Assembly (NCBI RefSeq): GCF_037335815.1
Contig: NZ_CP147841.1
Location: 682,001 to 746,000, forward strand
Source of the DNA: Salinirubellus litoreus
GTDB taxonomy: Archaea; Halobacteriota; Halobacteria; Halobacteriales; Haloarculaceae
DNA length: 64,000 bases
Reading direction: 5' to 3'
Shown here one piece after another: positions 52,060-60,612 of the stretch. How positions within the stretch are numbered: position 1 is the stretch's first letter; each line of letters opens with the position of its first letter. A program made the translations under genes and the position numbers. A model generated the notes under the pieces. It did not search any database. It had not been told where the DNA came from and saw only the letters and a list, made by a program, of their open reading frames with translations.

Positions 52060-53463
52060 ATGGGCACCGAGACGGACGAGGAGACCCCACGGGACGGGGA
52101 GGACGAGCCACGGGTCGGCGACCTGTCGCTCCCGCCGTACCCGCCGAACCTCGGCCACCCCTCGCTGCACGCCATCCGACAGATGCGGGATCTCCTCGGA
52201 TTCGCGGATCGGGCACACGACACGAGCGACGTGGTCCGGTTGCGTCGTCCCGCCATGGGCGACGACTACCACTTCGCCCACCCCGAGCACCTCAAGCGGG
52301 CGCTCCTGACCGAGCGCGGGGCGTTCGGGAAGTCCGAGGACTTCCGCATCGCGTTCGGCGAGGGACTGCTCACCGTCGAGGGCGAGGAGTGGCACCGGCA
52401 ACGCGAGGCGCTCCGGCCGCTGTTCGCCCGCGACAGCGTCCTCGGGTACGCCGACGGGATGATCGAGGGGATCGAACGCCGGAGCCGGCGGTGGGCCGAC
52501 GGCGACCGGCTCGACCTCCAGCGCGAGTTCAGGCGGATGACCCTCGACGTGCTGTTCGCGACGGTGCTCGGACGGGAGCTCGAACTCGACGGCGACCGCC
52601 GGCTCCGGGAGGCCGCCGAGGACCTCCACGCCTGGTTCGTCCCGACGTCGTACCTCCTGCCGCCGTGGGTGCCGACGCCCTCCAGACGACGGTTCGGGGC
52701 GGCGAAGGCCACGATCCGGGAGGAGACCGACCGGCTCCTCGCCGAGCGCCGGGCGGACCCGCCGACCGACCCCGCGGAGGCCGAGGACCTCCTCTCGCTG
52801 CTCGTCGGCCTCCGACGGGCGGGCGCGGTCGACCGGGGGACGTTCACCGACGAGCGCCTGCGCGATCAGATGGTCACGATCGTCTTCGCCGGCCACGACA
52901 CCACCACCACGACGCTCACGTTCGCCTGCTGGGCGCTCGCCAACCACCCCGAGGTCCGCGAGCGGTTCCACGAGGAGGTCGATCGCCTCGACGGCCCGCC
53001 GACGGTCGACGATCTGTCGAACCTCGAGGTGACCGAGCGGGTCATCACCGAGACGCTCCGGCTCTTCCCGCCCGTGTACGTCCTCCCGCGGGTGACCACC
53101 GAGGAGGTAGCCGTGGACGGCTACCGGATCCCGGCCGACTCGCGCGTGTTCCTCGAGATACGCCTGGTGCAGCGCGACCCGCGCTTCTTCGACGCGCCGA
53201 ACGAGTTCCGACCCTCGCGCTGGACGGGCGATCTCCGGCGCGAACTCCACGACTTCGCCTACGCGCCGTTCGGCGGCGGGCCCCGGGTCTGTATCGGCCG
53301 GGAGTTCGCGCTGCTGGAGGCCAAACTCGCGCTCGCCACCATCGGCAGGGAGTACGATCTCTACTGGATCGGCGAGAACGAGCCCGACGGCGAACCGCCC
53401 GTCTCGCCGGGGATGACCCTCCGGATGGTGGAGGGGGAGGAGTTCCTCGTCACCGAGCGCTGA
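52060..53463 (+). CDS. Cytochrome P450
   Basis: A 467-residue soluble haem monooxygenase (no membrane anchor). I-helix AGHDTTTTT (about 281-289), K-helix ETLRLF (about 331-336), PERF-like FRPSRW, and the haem loop FGGGPRVCIGREFA (about 406-419, Cys the axial ligand). The N-terminal 25 residues are an acidic disordered tail. Similar to CYP102/CYP174-like archaeal P450s. TTATAC near 52033-52038 supports the start. Redox partners are not encoded nearby. Confidence 0.92.
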   Translation: MGTETDEETPRDGEDEPRVGDLSLPPYPPNLGHPSLHAIRQMRDLLGFADRAHDTSDVVRLRRPAMGDDYHFAHPEHLKRALLTERGAFGKSEDFRIAFGEGLLTVEGEEWHRQREALRPLFARDSVLGYADGMIEGIERRSRRWADGDRLDLQREFRRMTLDVLFATVLGRELELDGDRRLREAAEDLHAWFVPTSYLLPPWVPTPSRRRFGAAKATIREETDRLLAERRADPPTDPAEAEDLLSLLVGLRRAGAVDRGTFTDERLRDQMVTIVFAGHDTTTTTLTFACWALANHPEVRERFHEEVDRLDGPPTVDDLSNLEVTERVITETLRLFPPVYVLPRVTTEEVAVDGYRIPADSRVFLEIRLVQRDPRFFDAPNEFRPSRWTGDLRRELHDFAYAPFGGGPRVCIGREFALLEAKLALATIGREYDLYWIGENEPDGEPPVSPGMTLRMVEGEEFLVTER

Positions 53464-53512
53464 TCCGGCGACCGACGGGGGAGAACGCCAGCGGCGGTCC
53501 CAGTGGGACCCT

Positions 53513-54421
53513 TCAGGGGTGGGTGGTCACCGACTCGACGGTCGCGTCGTCGTCGAGCAGGACGTCGAGCCGTCCGCCAGGCGTGAGTGCCTCGACGAGC
53601 ACCGACCACGGCTCGCGCTCCCGAACGGTGACACGCGCGGCCTCGGTGACGAACGGGAGCTCCCAGAGCGGACGCGCATCGACGTCCACGCCCCGCTCGG
53701 CGAGCCGACCGACCACCGGAGCGGCGTCGAGTAATCGTACGCCGACGGGGAGGTAGCTGTAGAAGCTACAGTTCCGACAGCCCAGTTCGAGGACCGCGGG
53801 GTGGTCCTCCGCGAAGTAGTCGTCGTATCGATCGAGGTGGTCGAGGTCCGCCGCCGAGTCGGCGTACTCGACGTCGACGCGGCCCGCACAGACGAAGCAG
53901 ACGCCCCCGGAGGCCGACCGCCACTTGTACTTCGTCCGGCGGTCGAACGCCGTCACGGCCTCCCCGAGCGAGCGGTCCCGGAACCCGCCGGGGTCGAACG
54001 GGTACTCCACGAGCTTCGTCTCGCACGACGGACAGGCGACGGTGGCGAGGTGTTCCTCGTACGCGAAGGTCGGCGTCGTCCCACATCGGGGGCAGACACC
54101 CTCGACCGCGACGGGATCGACCGACGGCGACTCGTGGAAGACGCCGCTCCGGACGGCGTCGATGACGCGGTGACCGGCGTACTGCAGCGCGTACCGGTCA
54201 CCGACGCGCTTGACGAACTGACCTCTGAGCTTCCCGAGGTGGTAGGTGAACTTCCCGGAGTCACGCTCGTCGACCGCCCGCCGGAGTTCGGCGAATCCCA
54301 GCGAGTAGTCCGGGGATTCCCGGAGCGCGAGCAGGATATCGAGCCGCAGCTCGTGGCTGAACAGCTGAAACGCCTCCTTCGGGTCGAGCGTCGCCGCCGA
54401 CCCGTCCGGGCCCTCGGGCAT
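53513..54421 (-). CDS. ArsR-type HTH regulator with a haloarchaeal zinc-binding domain
   Basis: A 302-residue regulator. About residues 13-95 form a winged helix (AFQLFSHELRLDILLALRES, KFTYHLGKLRGQFVKRVG). The C-terminal part carries three zinc-knuckle pairs: CPRC and CPSC (about 109-133), CFVC, and CRNC. This is a common haloarchaeal layout of unknown ligand. Convergent with the P450 gene and 94 bp from the FMN reductase upstream, in the same direction. Confidence 0.8.
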   Translation of the reverse strand: MPEGPDGSAATLDPKEAFQLFSHELRLDILLALRESPDYSLGFAELRRAVDERDSGKFTYHLGKLRGQFVKRVGDRYALQYAGHRVIDAVRSGVFHESPSVDPVAVEGVCPRCGTTPTFAYEEHLATVACPSCETKLVEYPFDPGGFRDRSLGEAVTAFDRRTKYKWRSASGGVCFVCAGRVDVEYADSAADLDHLDRYDDYFAEDHPAVLELGCRNCSFYSYLPVGVRLLDAAPVVGRLAERGVDVDARPLWELPFVTEAARVTVREREPWSVLVEALTPGGRLDVLLDDDATVESVTTHP

Positions 54422-54515
54422 CTCACCCCCCGTTTCGGACGGCGCGTAATAGTTCCCGGTACCGCCTGGTCGGTGACCTTCCTCGGATCCCCCTCGGGCC
54501 GAACGGTTCACCGGA

Positions 54516-55106
54516 TCAGTCGGCACCGATGGGCTCGGCGGTGCGGTCGTTCAGCTCGGGGTACCGCTCGACCCCGGCGTAGCGGACGAGCTCGGTACCG
54601 AGCCGACGCACCCGTTCTTCGAGAGGGTCGTCGACGAGTTCGCCGTCGTCGAACCGCTCCGCGGAGTCCGGTATCCCGACCTGGAGGGGGAGCGTCCAGG
54701 CGTCGAGCGCCCGGACGACCGTCCGGAGCCCGGAGAGCGCTGTCGTCGGGAACCCCCCGCCGGAGACGGCGAGGAGCCCGACGGTCGTCCCCTCGAACTC
54801 GTCGAACCCGGTGTAGTCGAGCGCCGTCTTCAGGGGCGAGCTGAACGAGCCGTGGTACATCGGGGTCCCGAGGAGGATCGCGTCGGCCTCGCGGAATCGA
54901 CGGCGCAGTTCCGGCGCGTCGCCGGCGTCCGGGTCGTCCGCGTCGAACGTCGGGAGGTCGTACTCGCGCAGATCGACGAGCGTCGTCCGTGCGCCCGCGC
55001 GTTCGGCCGCCGAGAGGGCCTCCCCGAGCGCGGCCCGGGTACCGCTGTCGTCGGCCAGACTGCCACTGATCGCCACGACGTGCACGTTCCGTGTCATCTC
55101 TGTCAC
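54516..55106 (-). CDS. NADPH-dependent FMN reductase family protein
   Basis: A 196-residue flavodoxin-like reductase. FMN phosphate loop AISGSLADDSGTR (about 12-24), GTPMYHGSFSSPLKTALDY (about 80-98) and GLLAVSGGGFPT. GTG at 55106 and ATG at 55097 are both possible. GAATAAGT in reverse complement near 55131-55138 fits the GTG. Could act as azo/quinone/chromate reductase-like enzyme; substrate unknown. Confidence 0.85.
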   Translation of the reverse strand: MTEMTRNVHVVAISGSLADDSGTRAALGEALSAAERAGARTTLVDLREYDLPTFDADDPDAGDAPELRRRFREADAILLGTPMYHGSFSSPLKTALDYTGFDEFEGTTVGLLAVSGGGFPTTALSGLRTVVRALDAWTLPLQVGIPDSAERFDDGELVDDPLEERVRRLGTELVRYAGVERYPELNDRTAEPIGAD

Positions 55107-55346
55107 GTCAGTATAGACGGACTTTACCCACTTATTCGCTCGGTGAACCCTATTTTATTAATATATCATACATATCCTCGGAACGGGGTCGTTCGGCATC
55201 CTTCGCGTCACGAGCCGGGCACGGCTGGGGGGGCGAAACCGTCCACGGGTGAAACGCGTTTCACCGACCGGCCGGCTCGCCACCCTGACTGGTGGAGCCC
55301 CGCGCGACCGGAAGCGCCCGGGGGCGTCGGCCGGATCGCAGACAAC
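55107..55346. other. AT-rich gap next to the ligase/exonuclease remnant
   Basis: Contains CCTATTTTATTAATATATCATACATA at 55148-55173 read in two parts, an unusually A/T-rich stretch for this genome, holding the promoter of the FMN reductase gene. No gene seen in the remaining sequence. Confidence 0.4.
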
Positions 55347-56224
55347 TCAGAAATCACCCAGCGACGTCTGGTTCTCCCGGAGGGCCGTCGCCTCGTACCC
55401 CTCACGGGTCAGCGTCCGCGCGAACACCGCCGCCGAGCCGTGCTGGGTGTAGACCCGATCGGGGTCGACCGCCCCGACGAGTTCCCGGAGTTCGGTGAAG
55501 TCACAGTGATCCGAGAGTGGGAAGGTCACGTCGTAGTCCCCGCGGAACCGGAAGGCGTCGTCGACGGCCAAGCCCGAGAAGCCGGCCTTCACTGCGCCCG
55601 TCTCCGAGGCGAGCTGGTCGACCCAGTTTATGCGGGCGGTCGTCATCGGGAGGACGAGCGCGTCCTCCGGGCCGAGGTCAACGTCGCTCGTGTAGGGATC
55701 GACGGCGAACTCGACCTCCAGGTGGGACTCGACCACCTCGTTCACCCGGCGGACGGCGGCGGTCGTGTAGGTCGTCCGCCCCGCCCGGTCGGCGAGCAGT
55801 CCCGCGAGTGTGTCGACTCGGCGGCCCTGGCTTCCCTCGCCCTCGAACCCCGCCCCGTGAGGTAGAGGAGCCGGTCGTGGACCCGCTCGACCGTCAGCGG
55901 TTCGGCGAAGAGCGTCTGCTGGCCCCCCTGCCCGACGGCCCACGCCGCCGCGTCACCCAGATCGCCCGACTCGCGCCACCGCTCGCGGACCACCTCCTCG
56001 GAGGCGTCGGTGGCCTTCAGTACTGCTTCGAGCGTGAGCTTCGAGGAGACGCCGAGGTCGGGCCGGTCGTACGCCGGTCCCAGCCGGCCGCGGACGAGCG
56101 TGACCAGCCGCGGGAGCAGGTCGCCGGCGTCGGCGAACGCCGCCGCGAGGACGTCCCGCTTCTCGATGGTCGAATCCGTCGCCGCGAGGCGGTCGTAGAC
56201 CTCGACGAAGGCGGCGTACTCCAC
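55347..56224 (-). pseudogene. Broken fusion: ATP-dependent DNA ligase N-terminus joined to an MBL-fold exonuclease C-terminus
   Basis: Reading from 56224, MEYAAFVEVYDRLAATDST and QQTLFAEPLTVERVHDRL match the N-terminal domain of archaeal ATP-dependent DNA ligases. After a run of G (about 55860) the ligase sequence goes on in another frame (GFEGEGSQGRRVDTLAGLLAD, read in two parts), showing a frameshift. At about 55790 it changes to the C-terminal part of a metallo-beta-lactamase/beta-CASP-type exonuclease (NWVDQLASETGAVKAGFSG, FPLSDHCDFTELREL with the metal-ligand SDHCDF, VYTQHGSA). Catalytic ligase domains and the exonuclease N-terminus are missing. Likely product of a deletion between adjacent genes. 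Confidence 0.75.
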
Positions 56225-56277
56225 GCGAGACGTAGGTCAGGGAGCCCCAAGAGGGGCCCGCTTGCGGTCAGATCATA

Positions 56278-56372
56278 GGGATCATCGTCGTAGTTCGTAG
56301 ATCCCCTGCCGGGAATCATGCCCCGCGACCCACGTCGAACGGTCGAATCCTCCAGCTGGCTACGATGGTCCC
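56278..56372 (+). repeat. 95 bp dispersed element with terminal inverted repeats, copy B
   Basis: Same length as copy A at 17846-17940; 12 differences, all transitions. Ends GGGATCATCGTCGTAG and CTACGATGGTCCC. Two stem changes (position 7 G to A, position 91 A to G) both keep base pairing through G-U/A-U. It lies 2 nt past the stop of the DUF2892 gene read on the minus strand, and next to the ligase remnant. Confidence 0.75.
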
Positions 56373-56374
56373 TA

Positions 56375-56584
56375 TCACTCCCGGGTCGTGTCGCGCCCGA
56401 GCGCGGCGTTCAGCCCACAGAAACAGGTCGTGGCGTTGAACCCCGCGCCGAGGGCACCGAGGAGGGCGAGCAGGGCGGCCGACCGCCGCCCGGAGCGGAG
56501 CGCGCGGACGGCGAGGACGGTCAGGACGACGGCGAGCAGGGCACGGGCGAGGCGGTCGACCCCGCCGACGTTACGGTCTGGCAT
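56375..56584 (-). CDS. DUF2892-type small inner-membrane protein (YgaP-like helix pair)
   Basis: A 69-residue protein: MPDRNVGGVDRLARALLAVVL start typical of DUF2892, helices at about 10-27 and 35-50, and a CFCGLNAALG end with two Cys (the CPxYxxxG-like position). In bacteria this module is often fused to rhodanese; here it stands alone. Its stop is 2 nt from repeat copy B. Confidence 0.75.
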   Translation of the reverse strand: MPDRNVGGVDRLARALLAVVLTVLAVRALRSGRRSAALLALLGALGAGFNATTCFCGLNAALGRDTTRE

Positions 56585-56690
56585 GCGTGAATCCCGACGG
56601 TCGCGGGCCACCTATATCCCCCGGCCCCGGCGACCCGGAGTCGCGTTCGTCGACGCCTAACGGGGCGGTGTCGAGTGCGAGCCGGCGGGA

Positions 56691-57650
56691 TCAACGGCCG
56701 GTCAGCGCACGGACGATGGCGGTCTCGTTCCGCCGGAAGACCGAGAGGTGGCCGAGGTCGGGGTAGACGTGCGCCTCCGCGGTGGGGAGCTCCCGGGCGA
56801 GGTACAGGCCCATCTCGGGGGGAACGAGCGCGTCCGCCTTCCCGTACCAGAGGTAGACGGGGACCCCGACGTCGGCGAGGTCGAACCCCCACGGGCTCCC
56901 GTAGATGGTCGTCTCGCGGACGAGGGGGTCGATACCGTGGTTGCGGGTCGACTCGACCATGCTGGCGTGGACGACCCGACCGACCTCCCCCGTCCAGAGC
57001 GCCCTATCGGCCGGGGCGGCGTCCTCGGCGAGCGATTCGAGAAAGGACTCGCGGTCGCGCGTCGCCCGCCGCCCCAGGAGCCACAGCGCGAGCTTCGAGG
57101 CGGGCGGGGCGAACCGCGCGGTGTAGTACCAGGCCCGTTCACGGAGGCCGACCGACGCCATCGGCCCGACGCCGCAGGCGACGCCCGTGCGGGTGACCCG
57201 GTCGTCGAGCAGGGCGGCCGTGGCGAGCGCGTACGGCCCGCCCCCTGAGATACCCAGCACCGCGGTCCGCCGGACGTCGAGCGCGTCGAGGAGGTCGCGG
57301 ACGTCCGCGGGCCAGTCGGTCAGCGACCGGTCCGGGTCGGGATCCGAGACGCCCATCCCGGGTCGGTCGGGCGTTATCACCCGAACGCCCACCTCGCGGC
57401 CGACCGCGTCGAACAGTGCTCCGAATACCCGCGAGTTCGGGAAGCCGTGACAGAGCACCAGCGACGTCCCGTCGGGATCGCCGAACTCGGCGTACCCCAG
57501 TTCGCGCCCGTCCGAGAGGGAGACGGTCCGAGGGTTCTCCGCGGCGTCGGCCGCGAGCGAGAGCATGGCGCGTTCGTCGTCCGGAACGTCCGTCTCCGGG
57601 GTCGGGTGGCCACCGAGCCGGTCGGTGAGGAGGTCGACGAGTCGTCCCAT
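56691..57650 (-). CDS. Alpha/beta hydrolase
   Basis: A 319-residue hydrolase. HGFPNSR oxyanion segment (about 75-81), TPDRPGMGVSDPDP, nucleophile elbow GISGGGPYA (Ser near 144) and late acid/His: WYGKADALVPPEM and DLGHLSVF. The family includes esterases and haloalkane-dehalogenase-like enzymes. Start uncertain: ATG 57650 chosen, ATG 57677 nine codons upstream possible. Confidence 0.82.
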   Translation of the reverse strand: MGRLVDLLTDRLGGHPTPETDVPDDERAMLSLAADAAENPRTVSLSDGRELGYAEFGDPDGTSLVLCHGFPNSRVFGALFDAVGREVGVRVITPDRPGMGVSDPDPDRSLTDWPADVRDLLDALDVRRTAVLGISGGGPYALATAALLDDRVTRTGVACGVGPMASVGLRERAWYYTARFAPPASKLALWLLGRRATRDRESFLESLAEDAAPADRALWTGEVGRVVHASMVESTRNHGIDPLVRETTIYGSPWGFDLADVGVPVYLWYGKADALVPPEMGLYLARELPTAEAHVYPDLGHLSVFRRNETAIVRALTGR

Positions 57651-57810
57651 GGGCCGTAGCCGAGACGACTCGGGCATGGGTCTTCGGGTATCGGCCGGGG
57701 CCTCCCGCTCGCGTCGGACGGCTGAGCCCGTCGGAGCAACCCGGGACGTACCGATGGCCCGCTCCCGGGGAGGCGACCGGGTTTTTATCCGCGCGCCGGG
57801 GATGGGACCC

Positions 57811-59142
57811 ATGGCCGAGTACCTCAAGTCCGCCGCCGACGCCTCGCTCGAGATACCGCGGGACGTGACCGACTCCGTGCGGGAGATCGTGGACACGGTT
57901 CGTGACCGGGGCGACGAGGGCGTCCGCGAACTCACGCGGGAGTTCGACGACGTCGAGCGCGAGGACCTGCGCGTGAGCGAGGCGGAGATCGAGGCGGCGG
58001 CGGACGAACTCTCCAACGCCGAGCGACGCACCATCGACAACACGATCGAGAACGTCCGCGCGTTCCACGAGGAGCAGTTCGACCACCTCGACGGGTTCGA
58101 GGAGGAGTTCCAGGAGGGCGTGACCCTCGGGACGCGTCTGGTGCCCGTCGAGAAGGCGGGCGTGTACGTTCCGGGGGGTCGAAAGCCGCTCGTCGCGGCG
58201 CCCGCGATGACCATCGTCCCGGCGGTCATAGCAGGCGTCGGGACGGTCGTCGCGTGCGCGCCGCCACAGGCCGACGGCTCCGTCCAGCCCGCCCAGCTGT
58301 ACGCGATGAACCGGGCCGGGGCCGACGAGATATACGTCGCCGGCGGGGCCCAGGCCATCGCGGCGATGGCCTACGGCACCGAGACGGTCCCGGGTGTGGA
58401 CAAGGTCACGGGTCCCGGGAACATCTTCGTCATCGAGGCGAAGCGCCAGGCGTTCGGGCACGTCGGCATCGACTTCCTCGCCGGCCCCACGGAGGTGCTG
58501 ATACTCGCCGATTCGAGTGCGGACCCCGAGATGGTGGCGACGGACCTGCTCGCGCAGGCCGAACACGACCCGCGCTCACGGGCGGCGCTCGTCACCACGG
58601 ACCGCGAACTCGCCGAGGAGAGTGTCGACGCGCTCCACGACCAGTTACCGGATCTCCGGACCGAGGAGATCGCGAGGGAGTCCTGGGAGGAGAACGGCGA
58701 GGTCGTCCTCTGTGAGGACCTCGCCGAAGGTGCCGAGATCGCCAACGACTGGGCTCCGGAGCACCTGCAGGTGATGACGGACGACCCCCGGGAACTCCTC
58801 GACGAGTTACACAACTACGGCTCGCTGTTCCTCGGCCACCACGCGCCGGTGGTGTTCGGCGACAAGGCCGTCGGGACGAACCACACCCTCCCGACGCTCG
58901 AGGTCGCGCGGTACAGCGGCGGCATCAACGTCACGACCTACCTGAAGGTCCTGACCCACCAGGAACTCACCGCCGAGGGCGCGGACGGTATCGCGCCGTG
59001 GGCCGCGAAGATCTGCGAACTCGAGGGGACCCACGCCCACCAGGTGTCGGCGGAGAAGCGGATCACCACGGATGCGGGACGGAAGCTCGCCCGCGAGCTC
59101 GAACTGGAATCCGGTGGGGGCGTCGACCTCTCGGAGGAGTAG
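57811..59142 (+). CDS. Histidinol dehydrogenase family enzyme
   Basis: A 443-residue NAD-dependent dehydrogenase. Zinc ligands and catalytic residues of HisD are kept: Gln/His in LAQAEHDPRS, Glu/His in WAPEHLQVM, Asp in VVFGDKAVGTNH, and the final His in EGTHAHQVS. The VVFGDKAVGTNHTLPT and YSGGINVTTYLKVLTHQELT segments are closer to the HpsN-type (sulfopropanediol dehydrogenase) branch than to canonical HisD, so it may oxidise another amino or sulfo alcohol. TTTTTATC at 57782-57789. Confidence 0.8.
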   Translation: MAEYLKSAADASLEIPRDVTDSVREIVDTVRDRGDEGVRELTREFDDVEREDLRVSEAEIEAAADELSNAERRTIDNTIENVRAFHEEQFDHLDGFEEEFQEGVTLGTRLVPVEKAGVYVPGGRKPLVAAPAMTIVPAVIAGVGTVVACAPPQADGSVQPAQLYAMNRAGADEIYVAGGAQAIAAMAYGTETVPGVDKVTGPGNIFVIEAKRQAFGHVGIDFLAGPTEVLILADSSADPEMVATDLLAQAEHDPRSRAALVTTDRELAEESVDALHDQLPDLRTEEIARESWEENGEVVLCEDLAEGAEIANDWAPEHLQVMTDDPRELLDELHNYGSLFLGHHAPVVFGDKAVGTNHTLPTLEVARYSGGINVTTYLKVLTHQELTAEGADGIAPWAAKICELEGTHAHQVSAEKRITTDAGRKLARELELESGGGVDLSEE

Positions 59143-59279
59143 CGCGCCGGCTCGCGGTCGTCGCCGGGGCTCGACGATCCCCGACACCCGGACGGCGGAC
59201 CCATCGCTCCCGTCCGTCGTAGCACCTCGAAGAAATGCGTGGGATCGGACGTTCGCACCGCCCGGCCGCCGCGTTCCGC

Positions 59280-59834
59280 TCAGTCCTGGCCGGTCTCGAT
59301 GTCGACGCCCTCGAACTCGACGTCGACTGACTCGCCGTACCGGTCGCCGTTGGTCTCGTCGTGGCGGTGGAACGTCGGCGGCTCGATCTCGATCTCTATC
59401 GTGTACGTCCCGTTGCCGGGGACCTCCAGGTTGAGGCCGTAGTGGTGCAGGCCCGGGTGCCAGACGTACGGGACCTCGACGGGACCGACCTCGTCCTCGT
59501 CGTCGTCCTCGGGGACGAGCGTCGCCTCGATGTCGAGCCCGGGGACGAACCGGCCGTCGTCGATGTCGGCCACGGCGACCTCGAGGTGGCAGTTCTCCTC
59601 GTCGGGCTCGACCCACTCCAGGTCGCCCTCGCCCCGGAGGTGATACATGCCCTCGGCCTCCTCCTGGGCGAAGGCGACCGTGAAGTCGCCCGCCTCCTTC
59701 GTGTCGCCCGTGTGGGCGACCTCGCTCGCCATGTACTCGATCGACTGCAGGTAGGCGTCGCCCTCCTCCGCCGCGAGTTCGAGCTGTCGTTCGTCGACCT
59801 CGTCGCTCGGCCCCTTGCTCTCCTGCTGACTCAT
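59280..59834 (-). CDS. Tp34/P19-like iron-transport-associated domain protein
   Basis: A 184-residue acidic protein without a signal peptide. The C-terminal beta-sandwich has HPGLHHYGLNLEVPGNGTYTIEI and PPTFHRHDE, matching the metal-binding core of the P19/Tp34 family, whose bacterial members are periplasmic and bind Cu/Fe. Here it should be cytoplasmic or exported otherwise. Function is inferred from fold only. Confidence 0.65.
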   Translation of the reverse strand: MSQQESKGPSDEVDERQLELAAEEGDAYLQSIEYMASEVAHTGDTKEAGDFTVAFAQEEAEGMYHLRGEGDLEWVEPDEENCHLEVAVADIDDGRFVPGLDIEATLVPEDDDEDEVGPVEVPYVWHPGLHHYGLNLEVPGNGTYTIEIEIEPPTFHRHDETNGDRYGESVDVEFEGVDIETGQD

Positions 59835-60108
59835 GGGTGTACCGAGTCGCACCGGAAGGGTAAGGTTTCAACCAGCAGGAGCAAGCACCGAGCGCCCGAG
59901 AGCACGACATAGAATGACTGACACGGGCGGTCCGCTCTCGTCGTTCGGCCGACGCCCCGGTCCGGTCCCGGACGAAAGCGGTCCCGTCCGCGCCGAACGC
60001 TCCGATACCGTCGTGGCTTCGCCCGCTCGTACGGTCGGGCGTAGTCTTTTACCGGTGATGACCGACCCCGGCTGGGTGATCGTCGGTGAATCGTTACGCA
60101 CGACCGTA

Positions 60109-60447
60109 TCAGTCCTCGGTCCAGTACATCAGCGCCTCCTTCGGCTCGCCGCAGTTGGGGCACTCGTCGGGGAGCCCCTCGTCGATCTCGCCCATCTCGC
60201 CGCACTCGGTACACCGCCACATGAGTTCGGCCTCGCCGAACTCGTGGCCGGACCGGGCGTGTTCGACGGAGAGCCCCTCGACGCCCTCCCGGAAGGAGAC
60301 GAACACGCCGCCCGCCTCGATCCCGCGGATCTGACCGACCGGCTCTCCCTCTTCTGTGTAGAGCACCTCGCCGAAGTCGACGTCGACGGTGTCGTCGAGC
60401 GGGTCCTCGTCGTCCTCCTCGTCGGGTGTCTCGCCACGACCACTCAT
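60109..60447 (-). CDS. Rubredoxin-like zinc-ribbon protein (haloarchaeal)
   Basis: A 112-residue protein: acidic disordered start (about 1-25), a beta domain (VGQIRGIEAGGVFVSFREG) and a C-terminal rubredoxin-like knuckle pair CTECG...CPNCGEPKEALMYW (about 79-107). Binds zinc or iron; role unknown (DUF7130-like from memory). GGGGTTTAAC in reverse complement at 60471-60480 supports the start. Confidence 0.75.
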   Translation of the reverse strand: MSGRGETPDEEDDEDPLDDTVDVDFGEVLYTEEGEPVGQIRGIEAGGVFVSFREGVEGLSVEHARSGHEFGEAELMWRCTECGEMGEIDEGLPDECPNCGEPKEALMYWTED

Positions 60448-60612
60448 ACGCTCGCTACTCGACGAGCGGGGTTAAACCCCCGACCCGGACCTCCCGGATG
60501 GAGCGCGAGAGAGGAGACTCAGGGGAGAATCCACCGCTCGTTCCCGGTTCGAATCAGTCAGCAGACACAAAGTAGTAGTACGACGTGACGGTCTTTCGGA
60601 CCGAGCTACACC

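Noticed and set aside
59835..60108. Small protein frames between the P19-like and rubredoxin-like genes
   Set aside because: No consistent promoter spacing or recognisable protein; Arg/Ser-rich composition on both strands.
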